This document shows, piece after piece, positions 31,791 through 43,683 of a DNA stretch of 64,000 nt (its first letter is position 1; each line of letters starts with the position of its first letter). The stretch covers positions 6,341,501-6,405,500 of the forward strand of contig JAPFBL010001928.1 in the NCBI GenBank assembly GCA_026182355.1, given 5' to 3'. Below the pieces are notes generated by a model, which was not told the origin of the DNA, searched no databases, and saw only the letters and a program-made list of their open reading frames with translations. Made by a program: the position numbers and the translations under genes. The DNA comes from Hermatobates lingyangjiaoensis (Eukaryota; Arthropoda; Insecta; Hemiptera; Hermatobatidae).

Positions 31791-33143
31791 AAAACTTCTA
31801 TCTAGCCACCGCGACGTCTTCTCAGTGTTGAATAAACATTGCAGAGACACTGGCTTTGACATAAATAGCTTAATTATAGGGAGTTTTGAATTGTGGGTGT
31901 GGTAGCTGTTGACACTGACTTCTTTGCATGTTTTCCTTATACCTACGTCGACCGGTTCGGAACTCTTCCATTGTCAAGGACATGAGGTAAACGTACGAAA
32001 TAAGTCGATATATTTTTATCATACTATTTTATGATATTACACAGGTATTAGTATGATTTCCCAACCTTTCATCGACTTATCTTTTTAATTGCTCTATTTT
32101 AAATTGTATGATACTAGTATATCCTCCATTACTAATTACTTTAATCAGGGTCATTTTAAACTTTCTCAAACGTTATTCAAAGAAAAGTTGAATAATTCCT
32201 GATTTAGTTTATAATTTAACTTATATTTAAGTATTAGTTAGGTATGACAAAATGTATTCTCATATTATTATTCTACGTCAGGAATGTAAAATTACAGATG
32301 CCACTCAACGTTGAAGATACATTCAAATACATTATACGTTCACCATTAAAGGAGCTCATCTTCACTTGTAATCAGACAAAGATAATATATGTTTTTATGT
32401 TTTGTTCTGTGGCATCATTGTTAAATACATTTTTCATTTATTTATATTACCTTTTTGTTTTTTTTTTCGCACCGCTATTACTGAGGATTAATACGTTAGC
32501 AGCTCTTTATATAAAATAAACATCATTCAGTCAGCTGAAGAATAGCTACCTGCAGTAATGATATCCAAAGAAAAACGATTTTACAGAAAACGTTTTACAG
32601 AAATTTTAAACTATATACATTACAATTGGTTTCGGTTTTTAATGATTATCATATGAAAACATCATGTAATTTTTATGAAATTGGTTGCAAACCATAGCTG
32701 GTATGTACTTTCAAAAGGACCTCTTGTTAATTGGGTCGTGGCATAATCTTTGCTTTTGTCCTTCACGAATGTTTTTCTTTGAATTAACAATTTTTTTTAA
32801 ATATACATTTATTAAAAAATATAATTTTAAAATAAAAAAAATCTACATGCAAGTTTTTTTTTTCATTTGCCTTACATAAGTAAAGAACTTGTCTGATTCC
32901 TTATTTATAATAAAGTTAGGAAACTTTTGTTTCTTTTAAAATTAGATTCTATAATAGTAGCTATCATAATAAAGTAATTACATCCGTTTTTGAAATTCAT
33001 AAACAAGTTTCATCCGGTATATAATGCATAGTAACAAAGGTACTACAAAAAAGTAACGATACAATGTTTGACATTTCTAGTGATAATATCACATCCTGCC
33101 AAATTATACCATTGTTTTACGCTTCACTGATTTTAATTCATAT
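31791..33143. other. Unassigned AT-rich intergenic DNA
   Basis: No recognised gene or repeat. Short open frames at 32,244 and 32,685 have low-complexity, AT-driven products. Confidence 0.45.
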
Positions 33144-34776
33144 TACTTTACTATAAGTAAAGTATAGTGATCGTGAAAAAATTCGATCTCGAGATTTTGA
33201 CGGAATTACATGTTTTGAGGTCCCAGAAGTCGTTTTATGAAGTTTTTACGATGATGTCTGTGTGTGTGTGTGTGGGTGGATGGGTGGGTGAGTGTGTTAG
33301 CATTGCTTGTTACCACGCTACGGTCCAGAATCTTTGATGGATCAAGTTGATATTTTACACAAAAATGGGCCTCATAAAGACGAAGATCCCTATTGTTTGG
33401 GAAGAATTATGCATGATGGGAAAGTCACTTTTTATGCCAAAAACCGTTTTTTTTAAAACATTTATTTCTCCTAAACTGATAACCCTAGAGTTTTGAAATT
33501 TTGACATTATCTTTGAGGTTTCAAATGCAACAAACGAAAAATATATTCAGAATTTTAAAACAACCGCAAACATTTTTTTTTCAATAAAATGTAATAATTT
33601 TGACTTATAATTCAATCTCAAACCTTGTGAGAGCGATACAAGCCATACTGTTTGACGAACAAGAATGAAACTATGCCTATAAATAGAACATTATATGGAG
33701 AATGAGTTGAGATATTTTTTTCTAAAATTACATTCGCTAAAGGGGCGTTACAGTACGATTTGTGTTTTCAGAAAATGTTTTTTTGACGCTAAACGGCTCG
33801 TTAAAAAATAATGAAAATTTGACCAAAAATGGAACAAAAAATTAGCAATTAATAAAAAAAAATTCATGAAGTTTCAATTACGGGAAAGAGCAATAACGCT
33901 ATAAAAACTGTTTGTTTATCTTAGACTAAGAGATCACCTGCTATACTTGTCGAATTTTTTGTATTTTTTTACATTGTTTACATTGACTTAGAAATTTTTT
34001 GAGCGAATCCACTGAGATAAAATTGATGTTTCTAATGGAAAAATGAAAATATATTATTGACTTATAAGAGATGTAAGAGGAATAATATTGTGCAGGTAAA
34101 TGATAACACTCATTAAAAAAAAAATCGTATATATGTTATTTGACAAAGGGGGAGGATAATGATCTTATTAAATACTAAGAAGCCATAAAATTCCCAGTAT
34201 AATAATTCTGTTAAAAACCAAAAATGTAAAAGATAATTCAAAATATAAATCTTTCGTTTAGAGATTAATAACTGTAATTATCGTACATCTTTAATTAACA
34301 AATCAGCTTAAAACAACATTTTCTTCGCTGTTTAAGATGTTTTTCAGAGAAAAGAAGGGTTTTTTACTTTTTCAAATTTGAAAATTTTACTTTAATATTC
34401 AATGTAGAAGGATGTCAAGTAAACGATGTAAGAAATCTACTGGCTATTTGAACAATAGCCATGTTCTCTTGTAGGATAATATTTCGTTTCAAGAAATGTT
34501 CACATTGGTTTTTCAAAAATGTTATTATTACTGCTGTAGTTATACTAATGAAATTATTTGCAAATAATAAATTATTTGTGATGTACAAAAATAAGCTTAT
34601 AAATTGATATGTCCTTCAATCACTATCTGTACTACCTCACGAATGCAATGCTAATAATTATATCCCATTTAGATATTTATGTTATGTTTAAATGATACGT
34701 TATGTTTTATATACTCAAGAAATTTGACATTGAGTTACTTATAGTAAAGTAGAGTGTAGGCCACTCCAGATTTTTT
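33144..34776 (-). mobile_element. Unclassified repeat family R, longest copy
   Basis: Both ends contain ACTTTACTATAAGTAA in inverted orientation (33,145-33,160 and inverted at 34,735-34,750), so a DNA transposon is plausible; beyond it on the right lies AGAGTGTAGGCCACTCCAGA. Read on -, it aligns piecewise to 37,546, 56,278 and 61,068. Internal (TG)n/GGTG-rich tract at 33,258-33,296. No coding frame of note. Confidence 0.65.
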
Positions 34777-36640
34777 TATAATTCAATAGAGTGAATAGAA
34801 TTATATCAATATTTTCTTCTAAGTATTACTTGATATCTCCTGTTTCAATATATTTTTGTTTGAGTCTATCACGATACAACACTTTGGCATTATTTACATT
34901 TAATAATCCTCTTATCCATGTATGACGACTCTAAATACTTTTGTTCTGTTGTTTCTACTAAGGTATTCTTATTGCTGTTCTATTCCATCTAGTGTTATAC
35001 AATATCCCCGTTGCTTCCTCTGCGCGGATTTTTTCTTACCGTCAGTTCACTAGTTGACGCATCGACACATATTAAGGAAATAAAAGCTGGAAGCATTAAA
35101 TTCCGCATAATTTTCACCGATTTGAATGATTTCACAGAATAATCGAAGATCCAGCTAGATAAAAATAAATAAAATGCATTATTTTTTGCTTCTATAATCA
35201 TAGCACTGCTTCCTTTGACTGCACGCCTATGAAAATACTTGCTACCTTTCTTTTACTTATCTATTTTCCTATCCTTCTCAACTTTACTATCCTATCCTTT
35301 CCTTTCCTATCCTTCTCAACTCCCTATTATCTGCTACTCTTTCCTTTTTTTCCATTTTCTACCTGTAATGCTTGATCATCTCTTTCACCTGTTTTGATCG
35401 CTGTGCTCCCTAGCCTTCCGGCCATTTACAACAAAAGATCAAATCAGGCCGACAATTCAACGTGTTACCCTTTTTGTCACCTCCAAGTTTAGCCACCCAA
35501 ACTTGGGGTATCCGAGGTGGACCTCGCGGAGGCGGGTATCACGATTCTACGTCGCGCATTAGACCAATATAAAACTAACTAATTCACGCAATTATACCAG
35601 GGGGCGAAAAACAACAACACGACAGTTAAACCCCGGTACAAGGGTGGCTCTATTACCTCACTACCAATCAAATACCTAAGTACCAATTTTTTTTTTATTT
35701 TCACCAGGTAGCTATCAGTCTCATAAAGACTATAAGACTTATGAGACTGTTACTTGCCGTTGCGACTACAACGTCCTTAGGTCTCCCTCTCTACTTTCTC
35801 CTGAAGACAAGATTGTCCGAAAATTTGAGTTTGTAAGTGTGCTACTCTTCTTCGATTTTGAACTCCTATAATACTTATGTTTTTAGCTCTTGTTGATATA
35901 GGTCATGATCAGGTCAGATCAACCTTGTGCACTTCACAAGAACTGTCTCCATTTCCCCCTTTGTATAGATGCGATTTGTCTCTTGTGACATGACGAAAGT
36001 ACTCTACATTAAAAAACGTCATCATGATCTGCTTCATCATGATATACTTGAAAGGCTGATGAACATGATCAAATAAAAACAGGTTTATATTTTGATATTC
36101 GCATATGTATTCTTATATATGTTATATATGTAATTTCCTTTTTAAGCTTATTTCCTCATTTAGTAGATTGACACAAGACAATTCCTAAAACATCAGATTT
36201 TATTAAAAGATAGTATACATTATAATCATAACAAACTGTCCAACAGATAGAAATAATCTACTTACCTAAAACATCATAATTGAATCTGTGTCAAAATGTC
36301 CATGAATTAAACAGTTTAAGTCACTTGCACAGTAGTACCAAACTCATAGATAAAACATAACCAATGAATACGTCATTGTGTTTACATATATTATAATATA
36401 TAACATACTATAATAATATGTTAGACGAACACCCAAGCCACTGGCTATCCTGGCTCCAATTTTTAAAATTTAATAATTATTTTGCTTTTATTTAAAATTA
36501 TTCAGGTAATAAGTAATATATATTATAATTTCAGGTCTTTATCTCCACGGAAAATGGGTAAGCAAACAAACAAACTCACAAACTTTATATATAGAGATAT
36601 TATCTTAATAATAATTATAATATGTTATATATATATATAA
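34777..36640. other. Intergenic DNA with a GC-richer island and a family-D relic
   Basis: 35,420-35,830 is GC-rich (for example GGTATCCGAGGTGGACCTCG, CGGAGGCGGGTATCACG) and ends in TCTCCTGAAGACAAGATTGT, CCGAAAATTTGAG (35,799-35,828), a hammerhead-like D relic. The layout, GC-rich leader then the motif, matches 41,480-41,600. No gene found. Confidence 0.45.
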
Positions 36641-36654
36641 CCAATAATCAAACC

Positions 36655-37015
36655 ACAATCTGAAATGGGAAAAAAAGACTAAGATCTTTCAACCGTAACA
36701 AGTATGGTAGTCTTCGTCAGAGTCAAAAATCCAACTGATAATATTATATATAATATTATAAAATATGTTTTAGAATATTTTAAATATTATATAAAACATA
36801 TATATTTTAACATATTTTTAATGTTATTAATATAACTGTTTTGTTATATTGAAGCTATCATCAGAAGTTTAAATTATCACCGTTTAAATTATCAGAAGCA
36901 ATCCTAAAATTATAAATAACCAATAATCAACCCACAATATGAAATGGGAAAAAAAGACTAAGATCTTTCAACCGTAACCATCGGTCTTCGACAGAGCCAA
37001 AAATCCAACTGATAA
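36655..37015 (-). repeat. Two Penelope family A terminal repeats in tandem
   Basis: Copies 36,666-36,733 and 36,945-37,010 share GAAATGGGAAAAAAAGACTA, AGATCTTTCAACCGTAAC and GTCTTCG, both on -. Spacing about 280 bp. The first keeps CTGACGA; the second has CTGTCGA. Confidence 0.75.
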
Positions 37016-37545
37016 TATAACATATTATTTTATAAAATATGTTAAAAAGTTTTAACATGTTTTAAATGTCACCAATATAACTTTTTAAAGTAATGGAGAA
37101 GATTCTGATAATTTAATAATATCTTGTGTTAAATCGGATAAATATATTACAATAATTTAAACGTTTGAATTCTTACGTTTCCATATTTCAGGAATGATAA
37201 TTAGCCTTGTTTATTTATAACCTCAGCAGGACCAGTTAATTGCTAATTACCGTCGTTTGTAAGCAGGTGTTTAATCAGTTCTTCAGAAACAACAAAAACA
37301 GAAGGAAAAACTCGATTGTTTTTGAGTGTTGGTAGAATGTCAACAGGCGGCCTAATTATTGGACCTTGTGGCTGGGACTCACCCCAGTTACACCGCTGTC
37401 GACACCCGCAGATCTTTAATTAACTCCTCTGTTATCATTGGAATCCGCCTTCCCTCTAAACAGCCCAAATAAATTATATCCACATGAAAACTCCCAGGTC
37501 AATAAACCTAATATAATAATCAATCATCAATTATTTTATAATGAA

Positions 37546-38435
37546 AAATCTGGAGTGGCCTACACTCAACTTTACTATAAGTAATTTAATATCAAACTTC
37601 TTGGGTGTATAATATATAACGTCTCATTTAAGCATAATTTAAACATCTAAATGGAAGATGTTTATTAGTCTTTTCTTCCTGAGGTAGTACAGATAGTGAT
37701 TGAAGGATATATCAATATATAAGCTTATTTTCGTACATCACACAGCTGATGCAAATAATCTCATTAGTATAACTATAGCAGTAATAACTATTTTGAAAAG
37801 CCAAAGTAAAAATTTCGTGATACGAAAAATCTCCTACAGAGAACATGGCTTTTGTTCAAATAGACAATGGATTTCTTACATCGCTTACTTGACAAGCTTC
37901 TATATTGAATATCCAAATATTTAAATTTAAAACAAAAAAATACTTTTATTTTCTCTGAAAAACATCATCAACAGTGAAGAAAAAATTTCGTTTTAAGATC
38001 GTTTATAATTAAGGATATACGATAATTACATTTATTAATCTTCAAACGAATGATTTGCTCAAAAAATTTCTAAGTCAATGTAAACATTGTAAAAAAATAT
38101 CAAAAATTCGGCAAGTATAGCAGGTGATCCCTTAGTCCAGGATAAACATACAGTTTTTATAGCTTTATAGCTTTTTGTCGTGATTGAAATGTCATGAATT
38201 TTTTTTATAAATTGATAATTTTTTGACCAATTTTTGGTCAAATTTTCATGACTTTTTAATCAGCCGTTTAGCGTCAAAAAAACAATTTCTGAAAACAGAA
38301 ATCATACTGTAACGCCCCTTTGAAGAATGTAATTTTATAAAAAAATTAGTTCAACTTATTCTACACATAATTTTCTACCTTTAGGTATAGTTTCATTTTG
38401 ATCTGTCAAACGATATGGCTTGTATTAAAACTTTT
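37546..38435 (+). mobile_element. Unclassified repeat family R, second copy
   Basis: Starts AAAAATCTGGAGTGGCCTAC, ACTCAACTTTACTATAAGTA and follows the 34.7 kb copy (as read on -) to about TGATCTGTCAAACGATATGG, CTTGTATT. It then breaks off into unrelated sequence at about 38,435. Confidence 0.7.
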
Positions 38436-38829
38436 TTTTTTTTAATTTTATTTGTTTAAAGTCACAACAATATAAGTAGTACATTACCAGTGACACTGAT
38501 AACACAGGTGTAGGAGGGAACACAGGAGGGAAGAAGCAATCCAGTGACTACACTTCCTGGCGTGGGTCTCTAAAACTATTTGACAAAAGATTCACCAGTG
38601 TCCTCACTGCCTTCGTTTATTACTTTTGTTAACTCAGGAAATGATTTTCTAAAAGCTTAGAATTTTCAAGTAATTGTTGATGAAAAGTTTTTTTTCCCTA
38701 AGTGCCAGAATTTTTTGACTTTATTACCAGAATTGTAATCCTTTATATTTTAAACAATTTTTTTTTCAAGACACCGCAGAAGGCCACATGCGACCTTAAG
38801 GACGCATGTTCTCCACACCTGATCTATAC

Positions 38830-39104
38830 CAAGGGTCTTACCTGTGGGTTGCGACCTCCAAGGAGGTCGCGAAATCTTTGAAATTGTTTGTTTTTAAATA
38901 GAAAATAAAGGACTAAATTAAATAAATAATTTATTTATTATTAATGCGGCACAGCAGTCTCATTTAAGTTTATATTGATCAAATTTATTTTTAATTTTCC
39001 CTTATTTATTAGGTCTTAATTTTATTTTTGTTCTCACTAAAGGGTCGCGAATTTATTTTGGCGTCAAAAGTGGGTCGCGATGTAAAAATGGTTAAAGATC
39101 CCTG
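38830..39104. mobile_element. hAT-type MITE, about 275 bp
   Basis: Ends CAAGGGTCTTACC...TGGGTTGCGACC and, inverted, CAGGGATCTTTAACC...TCGCGACCCAC. CARGGRTCTTWACC termini and GTCGCGA-rich subterminal blocks are hAT-like. Flanking 8-mers ATCTATAC/CTGTCTAC match at 5 of 8. Confidence 0.6.
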
Positions 39105-39529
39105 CTGTCTACACTTGTGGTCAGGCCCGTCCCTTAGCTCGAGTGAACCGGGGTAATAGACCTGGGTTTTGCGCTTCTGGGGGTCCTGCAGAACGTCGGT
39201 AGTGACCTCCCTCGGACAAATGATCTGTTCAGACTAGTTAATCTGTCATTCCGGCAGTAGGTGAAATCAACAGCTGAACCAACCGTTACTCCCGCAAATC
39301 GATTGACCCATGTATGGGTCTGTCTAATATATATTAATAACTCCGAAGTCGTTGGTTACCTGTCATCCGAGCGATTCACATCTATCTTCCTGATGACGAA
39401 ACCATCAAAATAATAGTATAATAGAATTTCTGTGATTTTATTTCTTTGTGATCTTTTTGTGAATATAGTTTATATATAAATATATATATTTATAAAAAGA
39501 TTTCACATAAACACGTGAAATAACAATTA

Positions 39530-39715
39530 ATGATCAAAGCACAATATGAAATGGGAAAACAAGACTAAGATCTTTCAAACGTAACAAGCTGTCTTCCTTA
39601 GAGTCAAAAACCCAACTGAAGTCAGTTGGGTTTTTGACTCTAAGGAAGACAGCTTGTTACGTTTGAAAGATCTTAGTCTTGTTTTCCCATTTCATATTGT
39701 GGTTTGATCATTATA
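39530..39715. repeat. Near-perfect head-to-head palindrome of family A terminal repeats
   Basis: ATGATCAAAGCACAATATGA...GTCAAAAACCCAACTG and its inverse meet at AACTGAAGTCAGTT (39,614-39,627). Arms of about 90 bp differ at very few positions. Both carry the same core mutation CTAAGGA, so the palindrome formed after that mutation. Confidence 0.9.
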
Positions 39716-39881
39716 TATATATATATAATTGTATATATATATATATATATATTTCATACAAAAAATAACGAATTATTTGTTTGTACATAATTATTTCTGT
39801 GCGGGGGAGAACTCGAAGTGGTTTAGTTGCTCTGTACCCCGTACCTTCCTAGGGACGATCCTGGTTCTGGTCATATATAAA

Positions 39882-39913
<32 letters not shown>

Positions 39914-39920
39914 GTGTGCC
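39716..39920. repeat. (TA)n and (ATT)n microsatellites
   Basis: (TA)n at about 39,713-39,755 and (ATT)n at 39,883-39,913, with a GC-richer 39,795-39,870 between them that I cannot assign. Confidence 0.8.
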
Positions 39921-41290
39921 ACTGCCTAAGGCCTAAGGTATATTATGATAAATATTTCCACTGCCACTACATATGATAAATATTGAAAGAAAGAGGTATC
40001 TAACAGGATTTTTTATTCGAATATAATTAATTTTAAATATTTCTTTTTTTATTAAACATATTGAAACATAAATTTGGAGTGGTCTACACTCAACTTTACT
40101 ATAAGTATATATTTCACCAAAGCCCACTTCATTATAGGCTACACTACTACTTTGTGTCATTTGAGGAGGGGGAGGTGGCGAACTTATATACGATTTGAGT
40201 TGAGGGAGTCTCAACAGCACGTACTGTCACCCATACAACTGGGAACCCTGCACAATGCTGAGGGGCACAACAGAATGAGGCAATCTTGAAATTTTCCCAC
40301 TCACCAGTAAATACTGTATCTGTTAACGCTGTGTTAGATATTAATGAAACTTTGAGGAGAATATATCATTTTATTCCTTTCAGTCTCAATAAAAAAAAGA
40401 AGTTCATAAAATACTTTGTTTTTTTTTTGTTTTGTTTATTTGATGCTTATTCAAGACGTCTTATAATACAACGTCATTCTTCTATGTTAAGAAAAGCTTA
40501 TATTAACATCATAATAATTGTATTGGTTATTATATAAGGTTTTTATTTGCATTTTCAGCAGGTGGTATTGCGCGAGATATGTTCACTGAAAGAAATGTGC
40601 CTTGACTTGGAAAAGCTTGAAAACACTGTTCTAACCCCCACCCACCCACACCCCTACACGTGGGAGGCCAAATGACAACCTTGACGAGTGTTGTGTCTTT
40701 TTACTTCTTTTACCATAATAAAGAGTAATCGCGCATACACGACAGTAACTACTGCTTTTAATTAATGCAAGTGACTACGGCAGCCTTAATCCCGAATGAC
40801 TTTTATAATAAAAAAAAATAACTCAGCAAAAAAACTGTTTTATTTAGATTTGGCTTGTAGATAAAAGAGTTTTATATATAAGGCTCCTGTATGGTTTCAT
40901 TAATCAATTTGAATAGGTTACATTAATTGATTTTACTTTTTAGTATCAAATGGTTAAAAATGTGCAAAATGTTTATTAATTTAAATACTAAAAAAAAAAA
41001 CTTAGATTCAATTTCAGGTGAACTGATGCACTTAAATACATCCGTTAAACTAACAAATTAATATTTAGTCTTTTAGACTAAAAACAATGGTAAAAAAAGT
41101 TATTCTTTCATGTTAGTTGATAATATTTTCTGTGTCTTATTCAATATTAATGAGAATAAAATGTTATGTAGAATTGTGTTTGTAACAATGTTATAGTACA
41201 ATTATACTTTCTTTTATAGTTTCAGTTAAAGATGGCCGTATCGAATACGAAGTATTTGGAGAAGTCGAATAAAGCCAGGTATCGACGTAG
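39921..41290. other. Intergenic DNA with a 40-bp family-R fragment
   Basis: 40,072-40,108 (TTTGGAGTGGTCTACACTCA, ACTTTACTATAAGTA) is an isolated end of family R. No gene is supported. Confidence 0.45.
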
Positions 41291-41296
41291 TCGAAT

Positions 41297-41297
<1 letters not shown>

Positions 41298-41340
<43 letters not shown>

Positions 41341-41350
41341 TAGAGAGAGA
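41298..41350. repeat. (TA)n(GA)n compound microsatellite
   Basis: About 12 TA units then about 12 GA units. Confidence 0.9.
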
Positions 41351-41479
41351 AATTAAAAACACAAACTTACAGTCTCTAATTTTCGGTTGAACCATATTCA
41401 AAATTTTTTATTATTTTATTTGTTTTTGTGTTTACTATTATTTTTCATATTCCTATTTTAATTTAAATTGATTCTTGTC

Positions 41480-41640
41480 TACCTTATTCTCTGTGACCGG
41501 GCGCGTATGTGGCAACATTGTGTCTCCAACCGTCTCTGTACCAGTGCGCTTGGTTTCCCACTCTTATCTCTCCTGAAGACGGTTCAACCGAAAATTAGTG
41601 ACTGTAAGTTTTTCATATTTAGTACTTATTATACATAAAT
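41480..41640 (+). repeat. Penelope-type terminal repeat, family D, with hammerhead-like core
   Basis: GC-richer leader (GTGACCGGGCGCGTATGTGG) followed by CTGAAGA, C, GGTT-C-AACC, GAA, AATT, A (41,573-41,597). 41,861-41,884 on - (CTGATGG, CGAGGCCATC, GAAAT) is a related but mutated motif inside a second copy. Confidence 0.5.
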
Positions 41641-43014
41641 GTATATATTATACATAATTTAGTACAAATTATACACATACTTTAGCACTGAAAAAAAAGA
41701 TACAAAACGGACTAATAAAGCACTTTATATATATATATATTAATATATATCAAAAGTCCAACGTTATAACCAATTAAATATATAACCAATTAAATTAAAC
41801 GATTCAACGAACTAAATAAACTATATTGACAAAAAGAACACACAGAAATGAAACAGAAACTTATTTCGATGGCCTCGCCATCAGGAAGATAGAAACGAGT
41901 CGCTCCGCAGGCAGAACATGACTGTCCAGTGGTCTTGAAGAAGCACTCAAACAGTGTAGCCAACTTACGAAAGGAGGGGAAGCAAGAATAGATAAAGAAA
42001 TAAAAGTAAAATAAAACAAAAACTATTTGCACAAGTAAAAAACCCAAACAAAAATAAAAATAAATTAGTAAGCAAAAGATAAATTAAGATAGTAAAATAA
42101 ATAAAAGAAATAACGATTGAAGTTAAGCCCAGGAGCAGATCGACCTCCTAGAAGACTAATAACAGCTTCTTCTGAAGCTCTCAGAGTGACTTTCGAAATA
42201 AAGGTAAGTATTCATCCGTTCAAACAAACATACTTTGTTTTAGTTATAGTTGAAGATAGGATTAGAAATTTGTATTTACCTACACTATACATATGTGATA
42301 AAACGTTCTCAAAGTAAAATTTTTACTTTTTTGCAATCAGAAAAAAAAATCTAAAAAAATTAATAAATGTTCTCGTAAGTTGACTGCAACAAATCAACAA
42401 TTTTTTTCAAATAAAATTTCTTGAGAAGAAATCCCGAAGTTAACTTTCTTTGATGTAATCAGTTATATTACTGTATTTTGTAAAGTGGAGTATGGATGTA
42501 TCTTTCATCGTATGCTTTAAATATGAATTTTGAATGGGTAGTTAAACATATTGCATGATGGTTGATATGCTATTAATACTTTCGCAGCCATATTAAGATT
42601 CATGTAAGTTATAAAGTGAAGTTTATTGCCGAGTTCAGTAGAAGAGTATATACTTTATGCCACATAATAGTTTTATTCATATAGATACTTGTGTTATCTG
42701 GTATTACATGTTTAATTATCATAAAGCTATTGATAATATGAATATCTGTGTATTTAATGACTCTAAGTCAGAAATATTATAGTTTTAAAGGAAAGAATAG
42801 TGGATTAAGTGAAACTGAAGCTGTTCAATGACCTTCGTGACCCCTCGCCCATTGATCTCTGTCTGAGCTTCTACTTGTTTATCGCTGTGGAACCTTGCCT
42901 TGGTATAAGCACCACTTTATGCGAGTCTGTCTTACTTGGATTATTATTTCATTACACCAATAATAATTCGAGCAATACAAAACTTTAGTCATTCTGAATG
43001 TATAACTGTGTATA
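41641..43014. other. Intergenic DNA with one exon-like stretch
   Basis: 42,121-42,203 reads LSPGADRPPRRLITASSEAL, RVTFEIK and ends AAG|GTAAGT, a good donor, after an AG. It is isolated and unrecognised. Otherwise AT-rich DNA. Confidence 0.3.
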
Positions 43015-43275
43015 GTCATGCTTCGATTTAACAGACCTCACTTTAATGGATATCAGAAGCAACGGACAAAATCTAGCTTTGTTTACAGCTGTGGTGGAAC
43101 ACGTTTAGCTGTTTGGTCAATGTCTTTAGACATTTTTGGTCCTGTTTTGTCCATTGTTTTTGAAATAGTCAACATTTTTTTTAACAGTGGCACCTGTAAA
43201 CCCAGCAGAAAAGCGGAAAAGAGTCAACTTAACAGCATCACAGAAATGTGAGTTGATTAAAAACTTGAAATATAG
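43015..43275 (+). mobile_element. pogo/Tigger-type transposon relic, 5' end
   Basis: Begins AGTCATGCTTCGATTTAACA, GACCTCACTTTAATGGA, a pogo-like terminus with TTTAA(C/T)GGAC repeats. From about 43,188 it encodes APVNPAEKRKRVNLTASQKC, ELIKNLKYS, the CENP-B/pogo N-terminal DNA-binding helix pattern 'KRKR..LT...K.E.I..L'. It stops after about 30 codons. Confidence 0.65.
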
Positions 43276-43683
43276 TAGCCTTGGAAACATTAGATAATCG
43301 GGAATATCGAATCAGTGTTCACCCCTTTTAGTGTGTTCAACCGAGGCCTGAATGTATTTGGTTATCGGCGTGTAACTTCACTTTCCTACTAGAAATCTAA
43401 TTTGACCTCATTCAAGACAAACTTACTTGAATTTCCATATCGTTAAGACAAAAATGTTTTAAGTAGTTTTAAATTATTAGTGTTTCTAATGTATTCTTAA
43501 CGTTTAACAAACAATTTTACATATTTATGCGATTAAAACACCTTTACTTGGGTAAAGTTGAAATATTTTATTGGGGAAGAGCAAGATGATCGTCTTTAAT
43601 GTTAGTTTTTTAGAAATCTTATAGTTAAGTCCCTCAAAGATTTTGAGAATTTCAGCCTACATCCTCTTTTAGTGGCTAGAGTC

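Noticed and set aside
34995..35201. 68-codon frame on -
   Set aside because: No recognisable motif, no splice context, and composition as expected by chance.
40560..40678. Exon-like stretch after TTTTCAG reading VVLREICSLKEMCLDLEKLE
   Set aside because: It runs to a stop without a usable donor and becomes proline/histidine low-complexity; no partner exon found.
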